33,975 nucleotides of DNA from Verrucomicrobiota bacterium. GTDB lineage: Bacteria; Verrucomicrobiota; Verrucomicrobiia; Opitutales; Opitutaceae. Shown here one piece after another: positions 8,264 through 16,384 of this stretch. The stretch covers positions 1 to 33,975 of the forward strand of contig CAUJJL010000124.1 of NCBI GenBank assembly GCA_963205455.1, in the 5' to 3' direction. The notes below the pieces were generated by a model that worked only from the letters and a program-made list of their open reading frames with translations, had not been told where the DNA came from and did not search any database. The position numbers were made by a program, and so were the translations under genes. Position 1 is the first letter of the stretch; every line of letters begins with the position of its first letter.

Positions 8264-9199
8264 ATGCAAGAAGACCCCTTCACCGGTCATCCCTCCCGGA
8301 TCCATGGGTCCCACGTCCTCGATCCAGCCGAACACGCAGCTCTTCAAGACAATCACAAGCGACGACTGGAAGCGCTCGCTCGCCTCAGCACGGCAGCGGC
8401 GCGCGCTGGCTTCGGAACGGATCCGGACGACGATCTCGTCCTCTTCCCCGCCGATGAATTGAGCCTGCTTGCCTCCGCGGGAGGCGTGTGGCGCGAACTG
8501 GATGAAGCTGTTGGTGTCCTCCGAAGTTTTCTGCCACTCTGTCCGCTGGATCTGTTCGGGTTTCCAGTCGCTTCAGATGATCCGTTCGGCGAAGGCAGCC
8601 CTCGGCTGCGCCGCATCGGCAGCGGCGTGGAAGCGACTGCGTTCCAGTCGGAGGATGGATCCATTTACAAATTCTACCTGCCCCGTGAGGACGGGCGCAT
8701 TGGTGGAAGCTTCAGTTTCAGTTCCGGTAGTGACGAAGTCGCCTGGATTGCCGAAGCCTGCCTGGGAAGCTATCGCTCGCTGTTCGAAAAGCTCCTTCTT
8801 ATCATGGCCCTGCAGGGCATGCCGACCGAAGTCATCGCAGCCACTCCAGAAGGAATCATTGTTGCAAAGCAGGCCTGTGGTGCCCGGCTCCAGGACGGTG
8901 CCGACACATCCGCACTGCAGCCACAATCACTCATACCGATCCCGTCACGATTCCTTCGCGCACATCGCGATCATCCCAGGCTTTTTTTCCTCGGCGACAA
9001 CACATGGCTCATCGCTGACCTCCACTGCAGGAATTTGGTGACTGCGGTAGATGGAACGTTGCGCGCAATCGACCTGCTCGCCGCGCCACTGCCCCCTAAG
9101 GTGATCCATTCTGATCCTCTCATTTCAAGCTGGCTAAGCAGAGTAAGGCACGACCCCAATGCCCGGTTGCTACACGAAGGCGACGATTCCGAACTCTGA
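8264..9199 (+). CDS. Unrecognised protein with protein-kinase-like motifs
   Basis: I do not recognise a named family for this 311-residue protein. Several stretches follow protein kinase order. A glycine-containing loop GSGVEATAF (119-127) precedes a strand with lysine IYKFYLP (K136), and a hinge-like strand IIVAKQ lies at 198-203. A catalytic-loop-like IADLHCRNLV (250-259) has D252 and N257, and D270 lies in LRAIDLLAAP. D252 to N257 is 5 residues and N257 to D270 is 13, the spacing of the HRDxKxxN and DFG residues in classical kinases. This suggests an atypical kinase or polyvalent-protein kinase-like fold. The N-terminal 100 residues are acidic and unassigned. No membrane segment or signal is seen. 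The ATG at 8264 lies 108 bp after the CNNM gene. Confidence 0.7.
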   Translation: MQEDPFTGHPSRIHGSHVLDPAEHAALQDNHKRRLEALARLSTAAARAGFGTDPDDDLVLFPADELSLLASAGGVWRELDEAVGVLRSFLPLCPLDLFGFPVASDDPFGEGSPRLRRIGSGVEATAFQSEDGSIYKFYLPREDGRIGGSFSFSSGSDEVAWIAEACLGSYRSLFEKLLLIMALQGMPTEVIAATPEGIIVAKQACGARLQDGADTSALQPQSLIPIPSRFLRAHRDHPRLFFLGDNTWLIADLHCRNLVTAVDGTLRAIDLLAAPLPPKVIHSDPLISSWLSRVRHDPNARLLHEGDDSEL

Positions 9200-9212
9200 A
9201 ACAAAATCAGTC

Positions 9213-9252
9213 GTGCCAGACGTCGCACCCGCCACCAGCCAGCGTCCGGCAC
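9213..9252. terminator. Possible bidirectional hairpin between convergent genes
   Basis: GTGCCAGACG (9213-9222) pairs with CGTCCGGCAC (9243-9252) with one mismatch, across a 20-nt loop, between the stops of the kinase-like gene and the peroxiredoxin gene. There is no T-run, so the assignment is weak. Confidence 0.3.
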
Positions 9253-9255
9253 ACT

Positions 9256-9774
9256 TCAACTCTTGTCAGTCGAGATGAATGCGAGAATATCCGCGGCCTG
9301 CTTTGTGGTGGATCCCGTGTGATCCGCGTAGACAACCTTTCCGTCACGCACAAGGTACGCTTGGCGCTTTGCCGCCTTGATCCCCTGCTGTCCAAACGCG
9401 CGGATGACCGCGAAGTCCGTGTCCGCAAGCAGCGTGAACGGCAGATGATACTTTTCCCTGAAGGCTTTCTGGGCCTCGATTGTATCGTTGCTGACACCGA
9501 TCACGGCGACGCCCTTTTCCGTGAGCTCGGTATAGGCGTCGCGCAGTGAGCATCCCTGCGCAGTGCACCCGGGTGTATCCGCGCGCGGATAAAAATAGAC
9601 CAGCGTATATCGCGTTTTCGCGTAGACATCACCGAGATTGAGGGTCTTGCCCCCGTCGGTTGTTGCCGAAATGCGGGGGGCATTGTCCCCAACATTAAGT
9701 GGTGCTGCGGTGCCGGAGGAGGTCATGACAATTGCACAAAGGGCAATCAGAAGGAATCGTGGGGTTGAGTTCAT
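9256..9774 (-). CDS. Exported thiol peroxidase, Bcp/PrxQ-type peroxiredoxin
   Basis: This protein reduces hydrogen peroxide and organic peroxides. From the ATG at 9774 it has 172 residues: a signal peptide (about 1-23, hydrophobic LLIALCAIVM, ending near GTAA) followed by a single AhpC/TSA domain. The peroxidatic cysteine is C70 in the PxxxTPGCT motif (PRADTPGCT), and C75 five residues later is the resolving cysteine position of PrxQ enzymes. Most Bcp proteins are cytoplasmic; the signal peptide here predicts a periplasmic role. The frame is open upstream of 9774, but that sequence does not resemble the family, and the signal peptide fixes the start. The gene is convergent with the kinase-like gene and divergent from the RRM gene. 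Confidence 0.9.
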   Translation of the reverse strand: MNSTPRFLLIALCAIVMTSSGTAAPLNVGDNAPRISATTDGGKTLNLGDVYAKTRYTLVYFYPRADTPGCTAQGCSLRDAYTELTEKGVAVIGVSNDTIEAQKAFREKYHLPFTLLADTDFAVIRAFGQQGIKAAKRQAYLVRDGKVVYADHTGSTTKQAADILAFISTDKS

Positions 9775-9936
9775 GCAAGCGATATTGAAAATTACAAGTC
9801 GGTGCGCCGCAAGTCGTCCGATACGATTTATCAAGCCCCGGGCACAGTAGATAACCAACGGACAAAGCGTTACAAAAGTGAGCGTCAAAACGGTGCTTGC
9901 ATTCCACCCCTGAATTCGACTTGTCTCGAAGCCTGT

Positions 9937-9980
9937 CGTTAGAGAACAGCGTTAGATGACAGTATCTGGTGAGTCGTTAG
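9937..9980. repeat. Three CGTTAG direct repeats upstream of the RRM gene
   Basis: CGTTAG occurs at 9937-9942, 9950-9955 and 9975-9980, with start-to-start spacings of 13 and 25 bases. All are in the divergent region between the peroxiredoxin and RRM genes. They may be a regulator-binding array or chance. Confidence 0.3.
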
Positions 9981-10065
9981 CCGAGCGTACGCTTGGAGGA
10001 TGATTTCGAAACCCGAAGGTCGGGAACGGACTGGCAGCGGACGGGGTGATCTACGAAACATCAAG

Positions 10066-10434
10066 ATGAGCAACTCCAAACTGTACGTCGGCAATATGTC
10101 GTTCAAGACGACTGAAGACGACCTCCGCCAGCACTTCGGCCAATTCGGAAGCGTCGCCGACGTTTATGTCGCCATGGACAAGATGACGGGCCGCCCGCGC
10201 GGCTTCGCCTTTGTGACCATGGGCACGCCCGAAGAAGCGAAGCTCGCTGCTGAAAAGAGCAACGGCGTCGATCTCGGTGGCCGTCCTCTCACCGTCAATG
10301 AAGCCCGCCCGAAGGAAGAAAACGGCGGTCGCAGCTTCGGCGGTGGCGGTGGTGGTCGTGACCGTGGTGGCTACGGTGGCGGCGGTGGCCGCGACCGCGG
10401 CGGCTTCGGCGAGCGTCGCGAACGTCGCTACTAA
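10066..10434 (+). CDS. Glycine-rich RRM RNA-binding protein
   Basis: This 122-residue protein has one RNA recognition motif and a glycine/arginine-rich tail. RNP2 is LYVGNM (6-11) and RNP1 is RGFAFVTM (45-52), with the aromatic residues that stack on RNA. The tail (about 87-122) has RDRGG and G-run repeats and ends in RRERRY, like RGG boxes. Small single-RRM proteins of this type occur in cyanobacteria and verrucomicrobia, and in cyanobacteria many respond to cold; their targets are mostly unknown. I chose the ATG at 10066 because the RRM begins there; an in-frame ATG at 10000 would add 22 residues without family similarity. Ends 51 bp before a strong terminator. Confidence 0.92.
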   Translation: MSNSKLYVGNMSFKTTEDDLRQHFGQFGSVADVYVAMDKMTGRPRGFAFVTMGTPEEAKLAAEKSNGVDLGGRPLTVNEARPKEENGGRSFGGGGGGRDRGGYGGGGGRDRGGFGERRERRY

Positions 10435-10485
10435 CCGACTGGTCGGCGCGCCCGGCCCCAATCGTATCATTCGATTTGACTGCAA

Positions 10486-10515
10486 GGCGAAGTGCTCCAG
10501 CGCTTCGCCTTTTTT
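10486..10515 (+). terminator. Rho-independent terminator after the RRM gene
   Basis: GGCGAAGTGCT (10486-10496) and AGCGCTTCGCC (10499-10509) form an 11-bp stem with one G-U pair, closed by a tight loop around CC, and run straight into six T residues (10510-10515). It ends the RRM transcript just before the uracil-DNA glycosylase start at 10540. Confidence 0.9.
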
Positions 10516-10539
10516 GCGTCCTCACCTTTCCTGTTCGGG

Positions 10540-11175
10540 ATGAGTGTTTTTCCATACGGTCCAACTCACTCCGCGCTCGCCAGGCATATGAAGGCGGTCG
10601 AAGCCTGTCGGCGTTGTCCCCGAATGATCGGTCCGCCCGTCGTCGGTAGGCCTGCCGATCATGGAATCATGCTTATCGGCCAGGCCCCTGGAGAGAGGGA
10701 ACCCAAGCTGCATCGGCCGTTTGCGTGGACCGCAGGTAGAACCCTCTTCCAGTGGTTTGGAGATTATGTGGGGTGGAGCGAGGACGAGACTCGCGACCGC
10801 ATCTACTTTTCAGCGCTTTGTCGCTGTTTTCCCGGCAAGAAGCCGGGCGGAGGTGACCGTGCCCCCAGCGAAGAGGAAATTGCCAATTGCCGTCCTTGGC
10901 TCGAAGCTGAATTTGCACTGGTCCAACCAAGACTCGTTCTTCTCGTTGGAAAAATGGCAATCGGCCAATTTCTCCCGGCACTTTCCTTGGATGAAACAGT
11001 CGGAAAGCTTTTTTTCCTCAACGCCTTTGGTCAACGCATGGATTGCATTCCGCTGCCGCACCCTTCAGGCGCATCCCCGTGGCCGCGAGTGGAACCCGGA
11101 AAATCGTTGTTGCGAAAGGCGATGAAACGAATCGCCGCACATCCCGCCGTAAAAACTGCAGCCGTTGATCCTTGA
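10540..11175 (+). CDS. Uracil-DNA glycosylase, family 4-like Fe-S type
   Basis: This enzyme removes uracil from DNA in base excision repair. In the 211-residue protein, motif A is LIGQAPGEREPKLHRPF (45-61), and the C-terminal motif is LPHPSGASPW (172-181) with the conserved HPS. The cysteines expected to hold the 4Fe-4S cluster are C23 and C26 (CRRC), C94 or C96 (ALCRC) and C117 (ANCRPW), in the family-4 arrangement. The spacing between the third and fourth cysteine (20-22 residues) is longer than the 14-17 usual in family 4, and the GRPF of motif A is HRPF. I chose the ATG at 10540; the frame extends upstream into the terminator, which makes an earlier start unlikely. Confidence 0.85.
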   Translation: MSVFPYGPTHSALARHMKAVEACRRCPRMIGPPVVGRPADHGIMLIGQAPGEREPKLHRPFAWTAGRTLFQWFGDYVGWSEDETRDRIYFSALCRCFPGKKPGGGDRAPSEEEIANCRPWLEAEFALVQPRLVLLVGKMAIGQFLPALSLDETVGKLFFLNAFGQRMDCIPLPHPSGASPWPRVEPGKSLLRKAMKRIAAHPAVKTAAVDP

Positions 11176-11242
11176 AGTGCAGTTTCGAACGAGGGTTGTC
11201 ATTCACCCGTTTCCCATCCTAGAAGATCCTGACTCCTGATCC

Positions 11243-11728
11243 ATGCACGCCCTCCGACTGTTTTTCCTCGTATTCCTCCTCCTCGCACCAGCAGCCGTTT
11301 TTGCCCAACGCGAAAAGTTGCCACCCGAGGACCTGGAAATCGTGGAAAAGACCTGGCCGACTGCCAAACGAACATCCACCGGACTGCGCACGATGATCCT
11401 GCAGGATTCCGACGGACCTTCACCCAAGAAAGGCGACATCGTATCAGTCGTTTATGTTGGCAAGCTTCTTGATGGGACAATCTTTGATCAGGCAACCGAC
11501 CCCGCCCACCCATTTACCTTCCGCGTCGGCCGAGGCCAGGTCATCGAGGCATGGGAAGAAGGCATGCAGCTTCTCAAGATTGGCCAGCGCCGTTTGTTCA
11601 TAGTTCCTTTTGAATTGGGGTATGGAACGCGGGGAAACCCGCCCAAGATTCCGAGACGGGCAACTCTGGTTTTTGAGGTTGAGCTCCTCGCCATCAATCC
11701 ACCCACACCCCCCGCATCGGGCAATTGA
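11243..11728 (+). CDS. Exported FKBP-type peptidyl-prolyl cis-trans isomerase
   Basis: This protein speeds proline isomerisation during folding of exported proteins. The 161-residue protein starts with a signal peptide (1-22, hydrophobic LFFLVFLLLAPAAV, cleavage near VFA-Q). An FKBP domain then covers about 46-152: KKGDIVSVVYVGKLLDGTIFD, FRVGRGQVIEAWEEGMQ, KIGQRRLFIVPFELGYG and LVFEVELLAI are all diagnostic. It lies 67 bp after the uracil-DNA glycosylase gene on the same strand and is convergent with the RarD gene, 38 bp away. No partner is suggested by the context. Confidence 0.95.
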   Translation: MHALRLFFLVFLLLAPAAVFAQREKLPPEDLEIVEKTWPTAKRTSTGLRTMILQDSDGPSPKKGDIVSVVYVGKLLDGTIFDQATDPAHPFTFRVGRGQVIEAWEEGMQLLKIGQRRLFIVPFELGYGTRGNPPKIPRRATLVFEVELLAINPPTPPASGN

Positions 11729-11766
11729 CCCGATTGCGCAACCAAAGCCAGAAGCGGTACACACTC

Positions 11767-12696
11767 CTACGCAGCGGCGTCTGCCATCGCGACCAGCGAT
11801 CGCTGACGTCGCTGCTGAAACCATGCATCCATGGAGTAGGCTGCCAGACCAATCCAGATCAGCACAAAAGCACTCGCCCGATCTCGCGAGAATGCCTCAC
11901 GATAGACTATCCACCCGATCAGGAATTGGAGGGTCGGGGCCGCATACTGCAGCAATCCCAACGTCGTCAAGCGCAGGCGATTCGCCCCGTAGGCAAACAG
12001 CAGTAGCGGAATCGCAGTAACAATTCCGGTGCTCAAGACCCACGCAGTCGTCCCAAGATCGACATGCCCGAGCGCACCACGACCTTTGGACGCGAGCCAA
12101 ATGAGCCAGCCCGCGGCGAGCGGGGTCATCAGGGAGGTTTCGATCATCAGACCCACGATGGCACTGACGCCGGATTTCTTCCTCAGAAGTCCGTAGAATC
12201 CAAATGTGAAGGCAAGGCCCAGCGCGATCCAAGGGAAATGCCCAACTTTAAACACGAGCACACCCACGCCAGTAGCAGCAATTCCGATCGCCAGTGCCTG
12301 AAGGGGTCGAAGTGCCTCCTTGAGCAGAAACCGACCCAAAGCGACGTTGAAAAGCGGCACTAAAAAATAACCAAGACTGCATTCGATGACATGGCCCGCA
12401 TTCACCGCCCAGATGTAGATCACCCAGTTGACCGCCAAGAGCAGGCCGCTGATCAGATTGAGTCGAATGATCCGCCCCTCTCGAAAGGCCGCGAGAACTT
12501 CAGACGCCGTACCAGACCACGCCATCAGAGCCCCAAATACGAAGAGCGACCAAACAACCCGGTGAGCTACCAGCTCAAACGGATCCACCTGCGCCATCTG
12601 CTTCCAATAGATCGGGACAACGCCCCAGATGACGTAGCAGGCCAGCGCAGCAATCAATCCCCGTCTCGCCTCCCGAGAAGATGAGCCAGACTTCAT
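11767..12696 (-). CDS. rarD: RarD/EamA-family transporter
   Basis: This is an inner-membrane protein of the drug/metabolite transporter superfamily with about ten predicted membrane helices. The first helix contains YVIWGVVPIYWK, the signature that separates RarD from other EamA proteins. LVAHRVVWSL, NWVIYIWAVNAGHVIECSLGY-like and FLIGWIVYREAFSR segments also match RarD. The transported substrate is not known for the family. The ATG at 12696 gives about 309 residues; a GTG two codons earlier (12702) is an alternative. The GC-rich intergenic gap upstream (94 bp) separates it from a small lipoprotein-like gene on the same strand, so a two-gene transcript is possible. Confidence 0.92.
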   Translation of the reverse strand: MKSGSSSREARRGLIAALACYVIWGVVPIYWKQMAQVDPFELVAHRVVWSLFVFGALMAWSGTASEVLAAFREGRIIRLNLISGLLLAVNWVIYIWAVNAGHVIECSLGYFLVPLFNVALGRFLLKEALRPLQALAIGIAATGVGVLVFKVGHFPWIALGLAFTFGFYGLLRKKSGVSAIVGLMIETSLMTPLAAGWLIWLASKGRGALGHVDLGTTAWVLSTGIVTAIPLLLFAYGANRLRLTTLGLLQYAAPTLQFLIGWIVYREAFSRDRASAFVLIWIGLAAYSMDAWFQQRRQRSLVAMADAAA

Positions 12697-12796
12697 AGCC
12701 ACGCAGAGTCCGAAGCCGAGCGGAATGGGTCAAACAAAGTCCATTGAACCGTTCGGCCAAGACCGCACCTCCACAGCGCGTCGCAATCGCTGGCGT

Positions 12797-13063
12797 CTAT
12801 TTTCCGTAGCCTTTGGCAGCCGTCGTATACTCGTACTTCTCCGCAAACTCCTTCACGGCCTGCTCCCGGGCCGTGCGTCCATCCGTGACCTGCCCGCCTG
12901 CAATCAGCTCACCCATCCGTCGCGCGATCCAACGTTGTTTGAAGGTTTCCTCGACCTCCGCTGCAATATCGGGATTCGGTTTCGGTTTCTTCGAGAAAAT
13001 GCAACCGGGGGTTAAGAAAGTCGAAGGTATGGCGATGAACAAGAGCAGCAGAACGCGATTCAT
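12797..13063 (-). CDS. Small putative lipoprotein, conserved hypothetical
   Basis: The 88-residue protein begins with a short charged N-terminus and a hydrophobic segment (LLLLFIAIPSTFLTPG) ending in cysteine C21. This resembles a lipoprotein signal, although TPGC is not the standard L-x-x-C lipobox. The mature part is charged and helical (about 33-80) and has KKPKPNPDIAAEVEETFKQR and ARRMGELIAGGQVTDG. I know no function for it. It lies upstream of rarD on the same strand and is divergent from a gene for a membrane protein. Confidence 0.65.
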   Translation of the reverse strand: MNRVLLLLFIAIPSTFLTPGCIFSKKPKPNPDIAAEVEETFKQRWIARRMGELIAGGQVTDGRTAREQAVKEFAEKYEYTTAAKGYGK

Positions 13064-13151
13064 ACGAAAAAGAATGTAAAGCTCACATCCGACAACCGCG
13101 AGCGCTTCTTTTAGGTTTCGATTTCAATCGCTCCATCTCACCCTACCAATA

Positions 13152-14396
13152 ATGAGCGAGGAAAAGAGTCCTCCCCTGAAGCTTAAGTCACGAGCCCGGA
13201 GCGGTGTGACCTCCACTGCCGCGCCTGATTCCATGGAGAAAGATAGTGCAGCGCCAGTCGCCGTGACGGTCTCCACTGAGCCCAAACCAGAGATTCATCC
13301 TTCAGAGGACAGAGGCTTGCGAATCCGCTCCAAACCCAGGCTATCCCCGGAAACCGCACCGGAAGCGCGCGAGTCGCAAATCCAAGTCGAATCCAGACCA
13401 CTTCTTTCGGATCAACAACTGGTTCAGCCTACGGTACCAACTGATCAAGAGCAGAATCCACTCGCGGCGGATCCTCTTAACCAGGCATTTGCAGGCATGC
13501 AGCTACCGGCCCCTCTACCGCCAGCCGCAGACATGCAGGATGCCAAGGCATCCGTCGAAGGGGCGAACCTGCCTTCAGGCCAAGCCACAATGCCCGCACC
13601 CGCACCACCGCTTTTTGCAACAGGAGATACCTTGATCGGAGGCCTTGCATCGGAGCCGATGACTTTTGCCGCGCCTAAGTTGCCTATCTTCAAGCCCTCC
13701 TCCACCAAACCCATCCACATTCATCTTTCGGAGAAGCCCGCAAAACCTGCTGAGCCTCCAAAGGTGCGGCCTCAGGACAGAAAGGCATTCAAGCTGAGTG
13801 TCTCCGCCGTTGCAGCACTCGCAGTCATCGGCCTTGGTATCGCCGCATTCTTTGCCTTTAAGACGTTTCAGGATCTGCGCGGCCCCCGATCAGCCCGATC
13901 AATAGCGCCAGAGACTGCGGCACCCCGTTCCGCAACGGGAAATGCACCGGGCCTTTCCAAAGTCTCCGCTGCGAAAGCAATCTCCGAATTTCAGCCTGCT
14001 CCTGCATCTCAGGCAGGGCGTCTCATTCAGGCGGCGCGCAAGGTCACCAGCCGCGAGGATGCCGAGATGAACGACATTCTATCCGCCGGGAGCAGCGGAG
14101 AAATCTCGCCCACAAGAACAATCCGGGAAGTTTCGCATGCGACTGGGCCGACTACACCTCAGGCAATGAGCAGTTCACTGGAGACTTCCACCGCCTTTGT
14201 CGCCTTCGCGGACGCCATTCGAATCAACGGCGTCTTTCAGGGAAACCCTGCACGCGCGTCGATAAACGGACGGATAGTTCGTGCTGGCGCTCTTCTTGAT
14301 GCCTCGCTCGGCGTAACGTTCGACGGCATCGATCCGCGATCACGCGAGATCATTTTGAGAGATACATCGGGCGCAACTATCCGGAAGAAATACTAG
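13152..14396 (+). CDS. Single-pass membrane protein with GspB/PilP-like C-terminal domain
   Basis: This is a 414-residue protein I cannot assign to a named family. The first 210 residues are proline-, alanine- and serine-rich and look disordered. A single membrane helix follows (about 215-236, AVAALAVIGLGIAAFFAF), preceded by a basic stretch, so the N-terminus is probably cytoplasmic and the rest periplasmic. The last 75 residues form a compact domain: FADAIRINGVFQGNPARASI, NGRIVRAGALL, LGVTFDGIDP and REIILRDTSGATI. The pattern of a small beta domain with strands NGRxVRAG and F/LRDxSGA recalls the periplasmic domain of GspB/PilP proteins of type II secretion and type IV pili; this is inference. 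The ATG at 13152 is clean. No pilus genes are adjacent. Confidence 0.75.
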   Translation: MSEEKSPPLKLKSRARSGVTSTAAPDSMEKDSAAPVAVTVSTEPKPEIHPSEDRGLRIRSKPRLSPETAPEARESQIQVESRPLLSDQQLVQPTVPTDQEQNPLAADPLNQAFAGMQLPAPLPPAADMQDAKASVEGANLPSGQATMPAPAPPLFATGDTLIGGLASEPMTFAAPKLPIFKPSSTKPIHIHLSEKPAKPAEPPKVRPQDRKAFKLSVSAVAALAVIGLGIAAFFAFKTFQDLRGPRSARSIAPETAAPRSATGNAPGLSKVSAAKAISEFQPAPASQAGRLIQAARKVTSREDAEMNDILSAGSSGEISPTRTIREVSHATGPTTPQAMSSSLETSTAFVAFADAIRINGVFQGNPARASINGRIVRAGALLDASLGVTFDGIDPRSREIILRDTSGATIRKKY

Positions 14397-14498
14397 CCCG
14401 ACTTCGCGCAGCGTGCGCCACCGGGCAACGGCGGCGCGTCACAACGGGGCATACTGTCCCGACGACCCGATCTCAAATCCTCTATCGTTTCAGCGCAA

Positions 14499-15194
14499 TC
14501 ACCGGGGCTTCCCAAGCGAATTTCGAAACTCTGAAAGAAGTTCCGAGTCGCTCGTTATGCCGATGACGCCGTTGACCATGAACTGAATGCCGATGCAAAG
14601 AAGCAGAAACCCCATGATCTTTGTCATGGCACTCATGCCATTGACGCCAATCAAGCGCACAATGTGTACGGATAACCGCAGCACAAGATAGCTCACAAGC
14701 GCTACGACAAGTATGCCCAGAATGATGGCGACATAGTCGAGGGGATGTTTGGCAAGCGACGTAAAGCCGATGGTCACCGCGATCGAACCCGGACCGCTCA
14801 GCATCGGCATGGCAAGCGGAGAAAAGGAAATGTCGTCCTTTGCCTGCGCCGCCCTGCGCTCATGATCGTCATGTGCGCCCGGTTTTGGAGGCGACACCAT
14901 CCCCATGCCTATCCCGGCCACAAGAAACCCGCCGGCGATGCGCAGACCGGGAATGGAGATGCCGAAAAAATTCATGATGAATGTGCCCCCGACAAGGGAT
15001 GCCACGAGGATCAGAATCATATAGACGCACCCCATGCGCGCCTGCTGCTCACGACGCTTGTCTGAATCTCCATCGGTGATGGCGAGGAACACAGGAGTCG
15101 CCGCAAAGGGATTGATGATCGGAAACAGCGCGAGAAACGTTCCCAGGATCAATTCCCAAAAATGAGAGACCGGCACGGCGAAGGTGTCAGGCAT
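14499..15194 (-). CDS. MarC-family integral membrane protein
   Basis: This 231-residue inner-membrane protein has six predicted helices. MarC-family features are clear: FLALFPIINPFAATPVFLAI near the N-terminus, GISIPGLRIAGGFLVAGIGM, and PLAMPMLSGPGSIAVTIG. The family was once linked to multiple antibiotic resistance, but that link was not confirmed and the function is unknown. The loop about 107-131 (PPKPGAHDDHERRAAQAKDD) is charged. The ATG at 15194 is chosen because it matches the family start; the frame is open much further, but that part overlaps the dus gene. Its start lies 8 bp after the dus stop, so the two are cotranscribed. Confidence 0.92.
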   Translation of the reverse strand: MPDTFAVPVSHFWELILGTFLALFPIINPFAATPVFLAITDGDSDKRREQQARMGCVYMILILVASLVGGTFIMNFFGISIPGLRIAGGFLVAGIGMGMVSPPKPGAHDDHERRAAQAKDDISFSPLAMPMLSGPGSIAVTIGFTSLAKHPLDYVAIILGILVVALVSYLVLRLSVHIVRLIGVNGMSAMTKIMGFLLLCIGIQFMVNGVIGITSDSELLSEFRNSLGKPR

Positions 15195-15202
15195 GTGAAA
15201 AT

Positions 15203-16321
15203 TTACCACACTTCCACAGGTCCCTTGGGCACAGGAATCGCTTCCCGAGCAACGGCCGGTGCCTCTGTGTCTGCTTCTGATTTCATGAACGAGGGTGTCA
15301 TCGGACCCGGAGCAAAGCGAGGAAGCAAATTGCCGTCCGCATCGCGAAAGGGTGCTCTCCACGCAATGTACTCCGCAATGGCAGCCTCGAAATCGGCGCG
15401 GGACGCCATACGGATGATCCGACGGTTGAAGTCCTTCGCGGGTCCAAACCGCTTGGAGTACCATGGAGCGACCTTGCGAAACAGGCGTGCTCCCTGCTCC
15501 TCGCCAAAGAACGCGCAATTGCGTTCAAAGTGCTCCCGCATCACCTGAATGCGCTCGGCAAATGTCGGTTCGGGCAGCAACTCGCCCGTCTGAAAATAGT
15601 GGCAGGTCCTCCTGAAGATCCACGGATCATAGAAGGCGCCGCGCCCGATGCTGATGCCTGCACATCCCGTCTCATCACGCATCTGACGCGCACCTTCCGG
15701 TGTCGTGACATCCCCATTGCCGATCACAGGAATGTTTCGCACTGCTTCAACGACCGCGCGTATTCCCGCAAGGCTCACGCTGCCGGAAAAGCCCTGAGCC
15801 CGCGTTCGGCCGTGCACAAAAATTGCCGCAACACCGACATCCTCAAGCACTCTCGCCAGGTCCGGCGCAGTCAGGTTGTCTTCATCCCACCCCAGCCGCA
15901 TTTTTGCGGTCACAGGAATCTTCACCGCATTTACCATTCCGCGCACGAGGTCTGCGGTTCTCGCGAGTTCAGTCATCATCGCCGATCCACCACCGATCTT
16001 TACGACCTTCTTGACTGGGCACCCCATGTTGATGTCCACCGATTGCGCGCCAATTGACTCGCACATTGCGGCCGCGTCGCGCATCTCCTCCGGAACCGAG
16101 CCGAACAACTGAATTGCCAGCGGTTCGTCGCCGGGCGCGGTCGCGACAAGCTGAAGCGCGACCCGGTTGCGTTCCAGCAGGGAGCGAGCATTGACGAGAT
16201 CCGTCGTTGCCCATCCCAGTCCACCCAGGGACCGCAATGTCATGCGCATCGGCAGGTTCGTGTAACCCGCCAGTGGCGACAAAAACAGATTCGATGAAAG
16301 GTGATGCGAACCGATGCGCAT
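15203..16321 (-). CDS. dus: tRNA-dihydrouridine synthase, DusB-like
   Basis: This is a flavin-dependent enzyme that reduces uridine to dihydrouridine in tRNA. The 372-residue protein has the FMN-binding TIM-barrel signatures: SPLAGYTNLPMRM (15-27), the catalytic cysteine C101 in INMGCPVKKV, GGGSAMM, TAKMRLGW, FVHGRTRAQGF, PVIGNGDVTTPEGA and SIGRGAFYDPWIF. The C-terminal 40 residues are extended beyond the usual family end and rich in proline and alanine, with no visible motif. MarC follows directly, and the octahaem cytochrome gene lies 63 bp upstream on the same strand. In many bacteria dusB precedes fis; here no fis follows. Confidence 0.94.
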   Translation of the reverse strand: MRIGSHHLSSNLFLSPLAGYTNLPMRMTLRSLGGLGWATTDLVNARSLLERNRVALQLVATAPGDEPLAIQLFGSVPEEMRDAAAMCESIGAQSVDINMGCPVKKVVKIGGGSAMMTELARTADLVRGMVNAVKIPVTAKMRLGWDEDNLTAPDLARVLEDVGVAAIFVHGRTRAQGFSGSVSLAGIRAVVEAVRNIPVIGNGDVTTPEGARQMRDETGCAGISIGRGAFYDPWIFRRTCHYFQTGELLPEPTFAERIQVMREHFERNCAFFGEEQGARLFRKVAPWYSKRFGPAKDFNRRIIRMASRADFEAAIAEYIAWRAPFRDADGNLLPRFAPGPMTPSFMKSEADTEAPAVAREAIPVPKGPVEVW

Positions 16322-16384
16322 GAGGTGAGATTGGATTCCGAAGCCCAGCCTCTAAAGAGAAAAGCGTTCGAGAGCAGTTACGAC

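Noticed and set aside
10000..10065. 22-codon N-terminal extension of the RRM protein from an ATG at 10000
   Set aside because: GGAGG touches that ATG too closely to act as its ribosome-binding site, and the RRM family starts at 10066.
14397..14498. Terminator between the convergent membrane-protein and marC genes
   Set aside because: Only short GC pairings without a T-run are visible.
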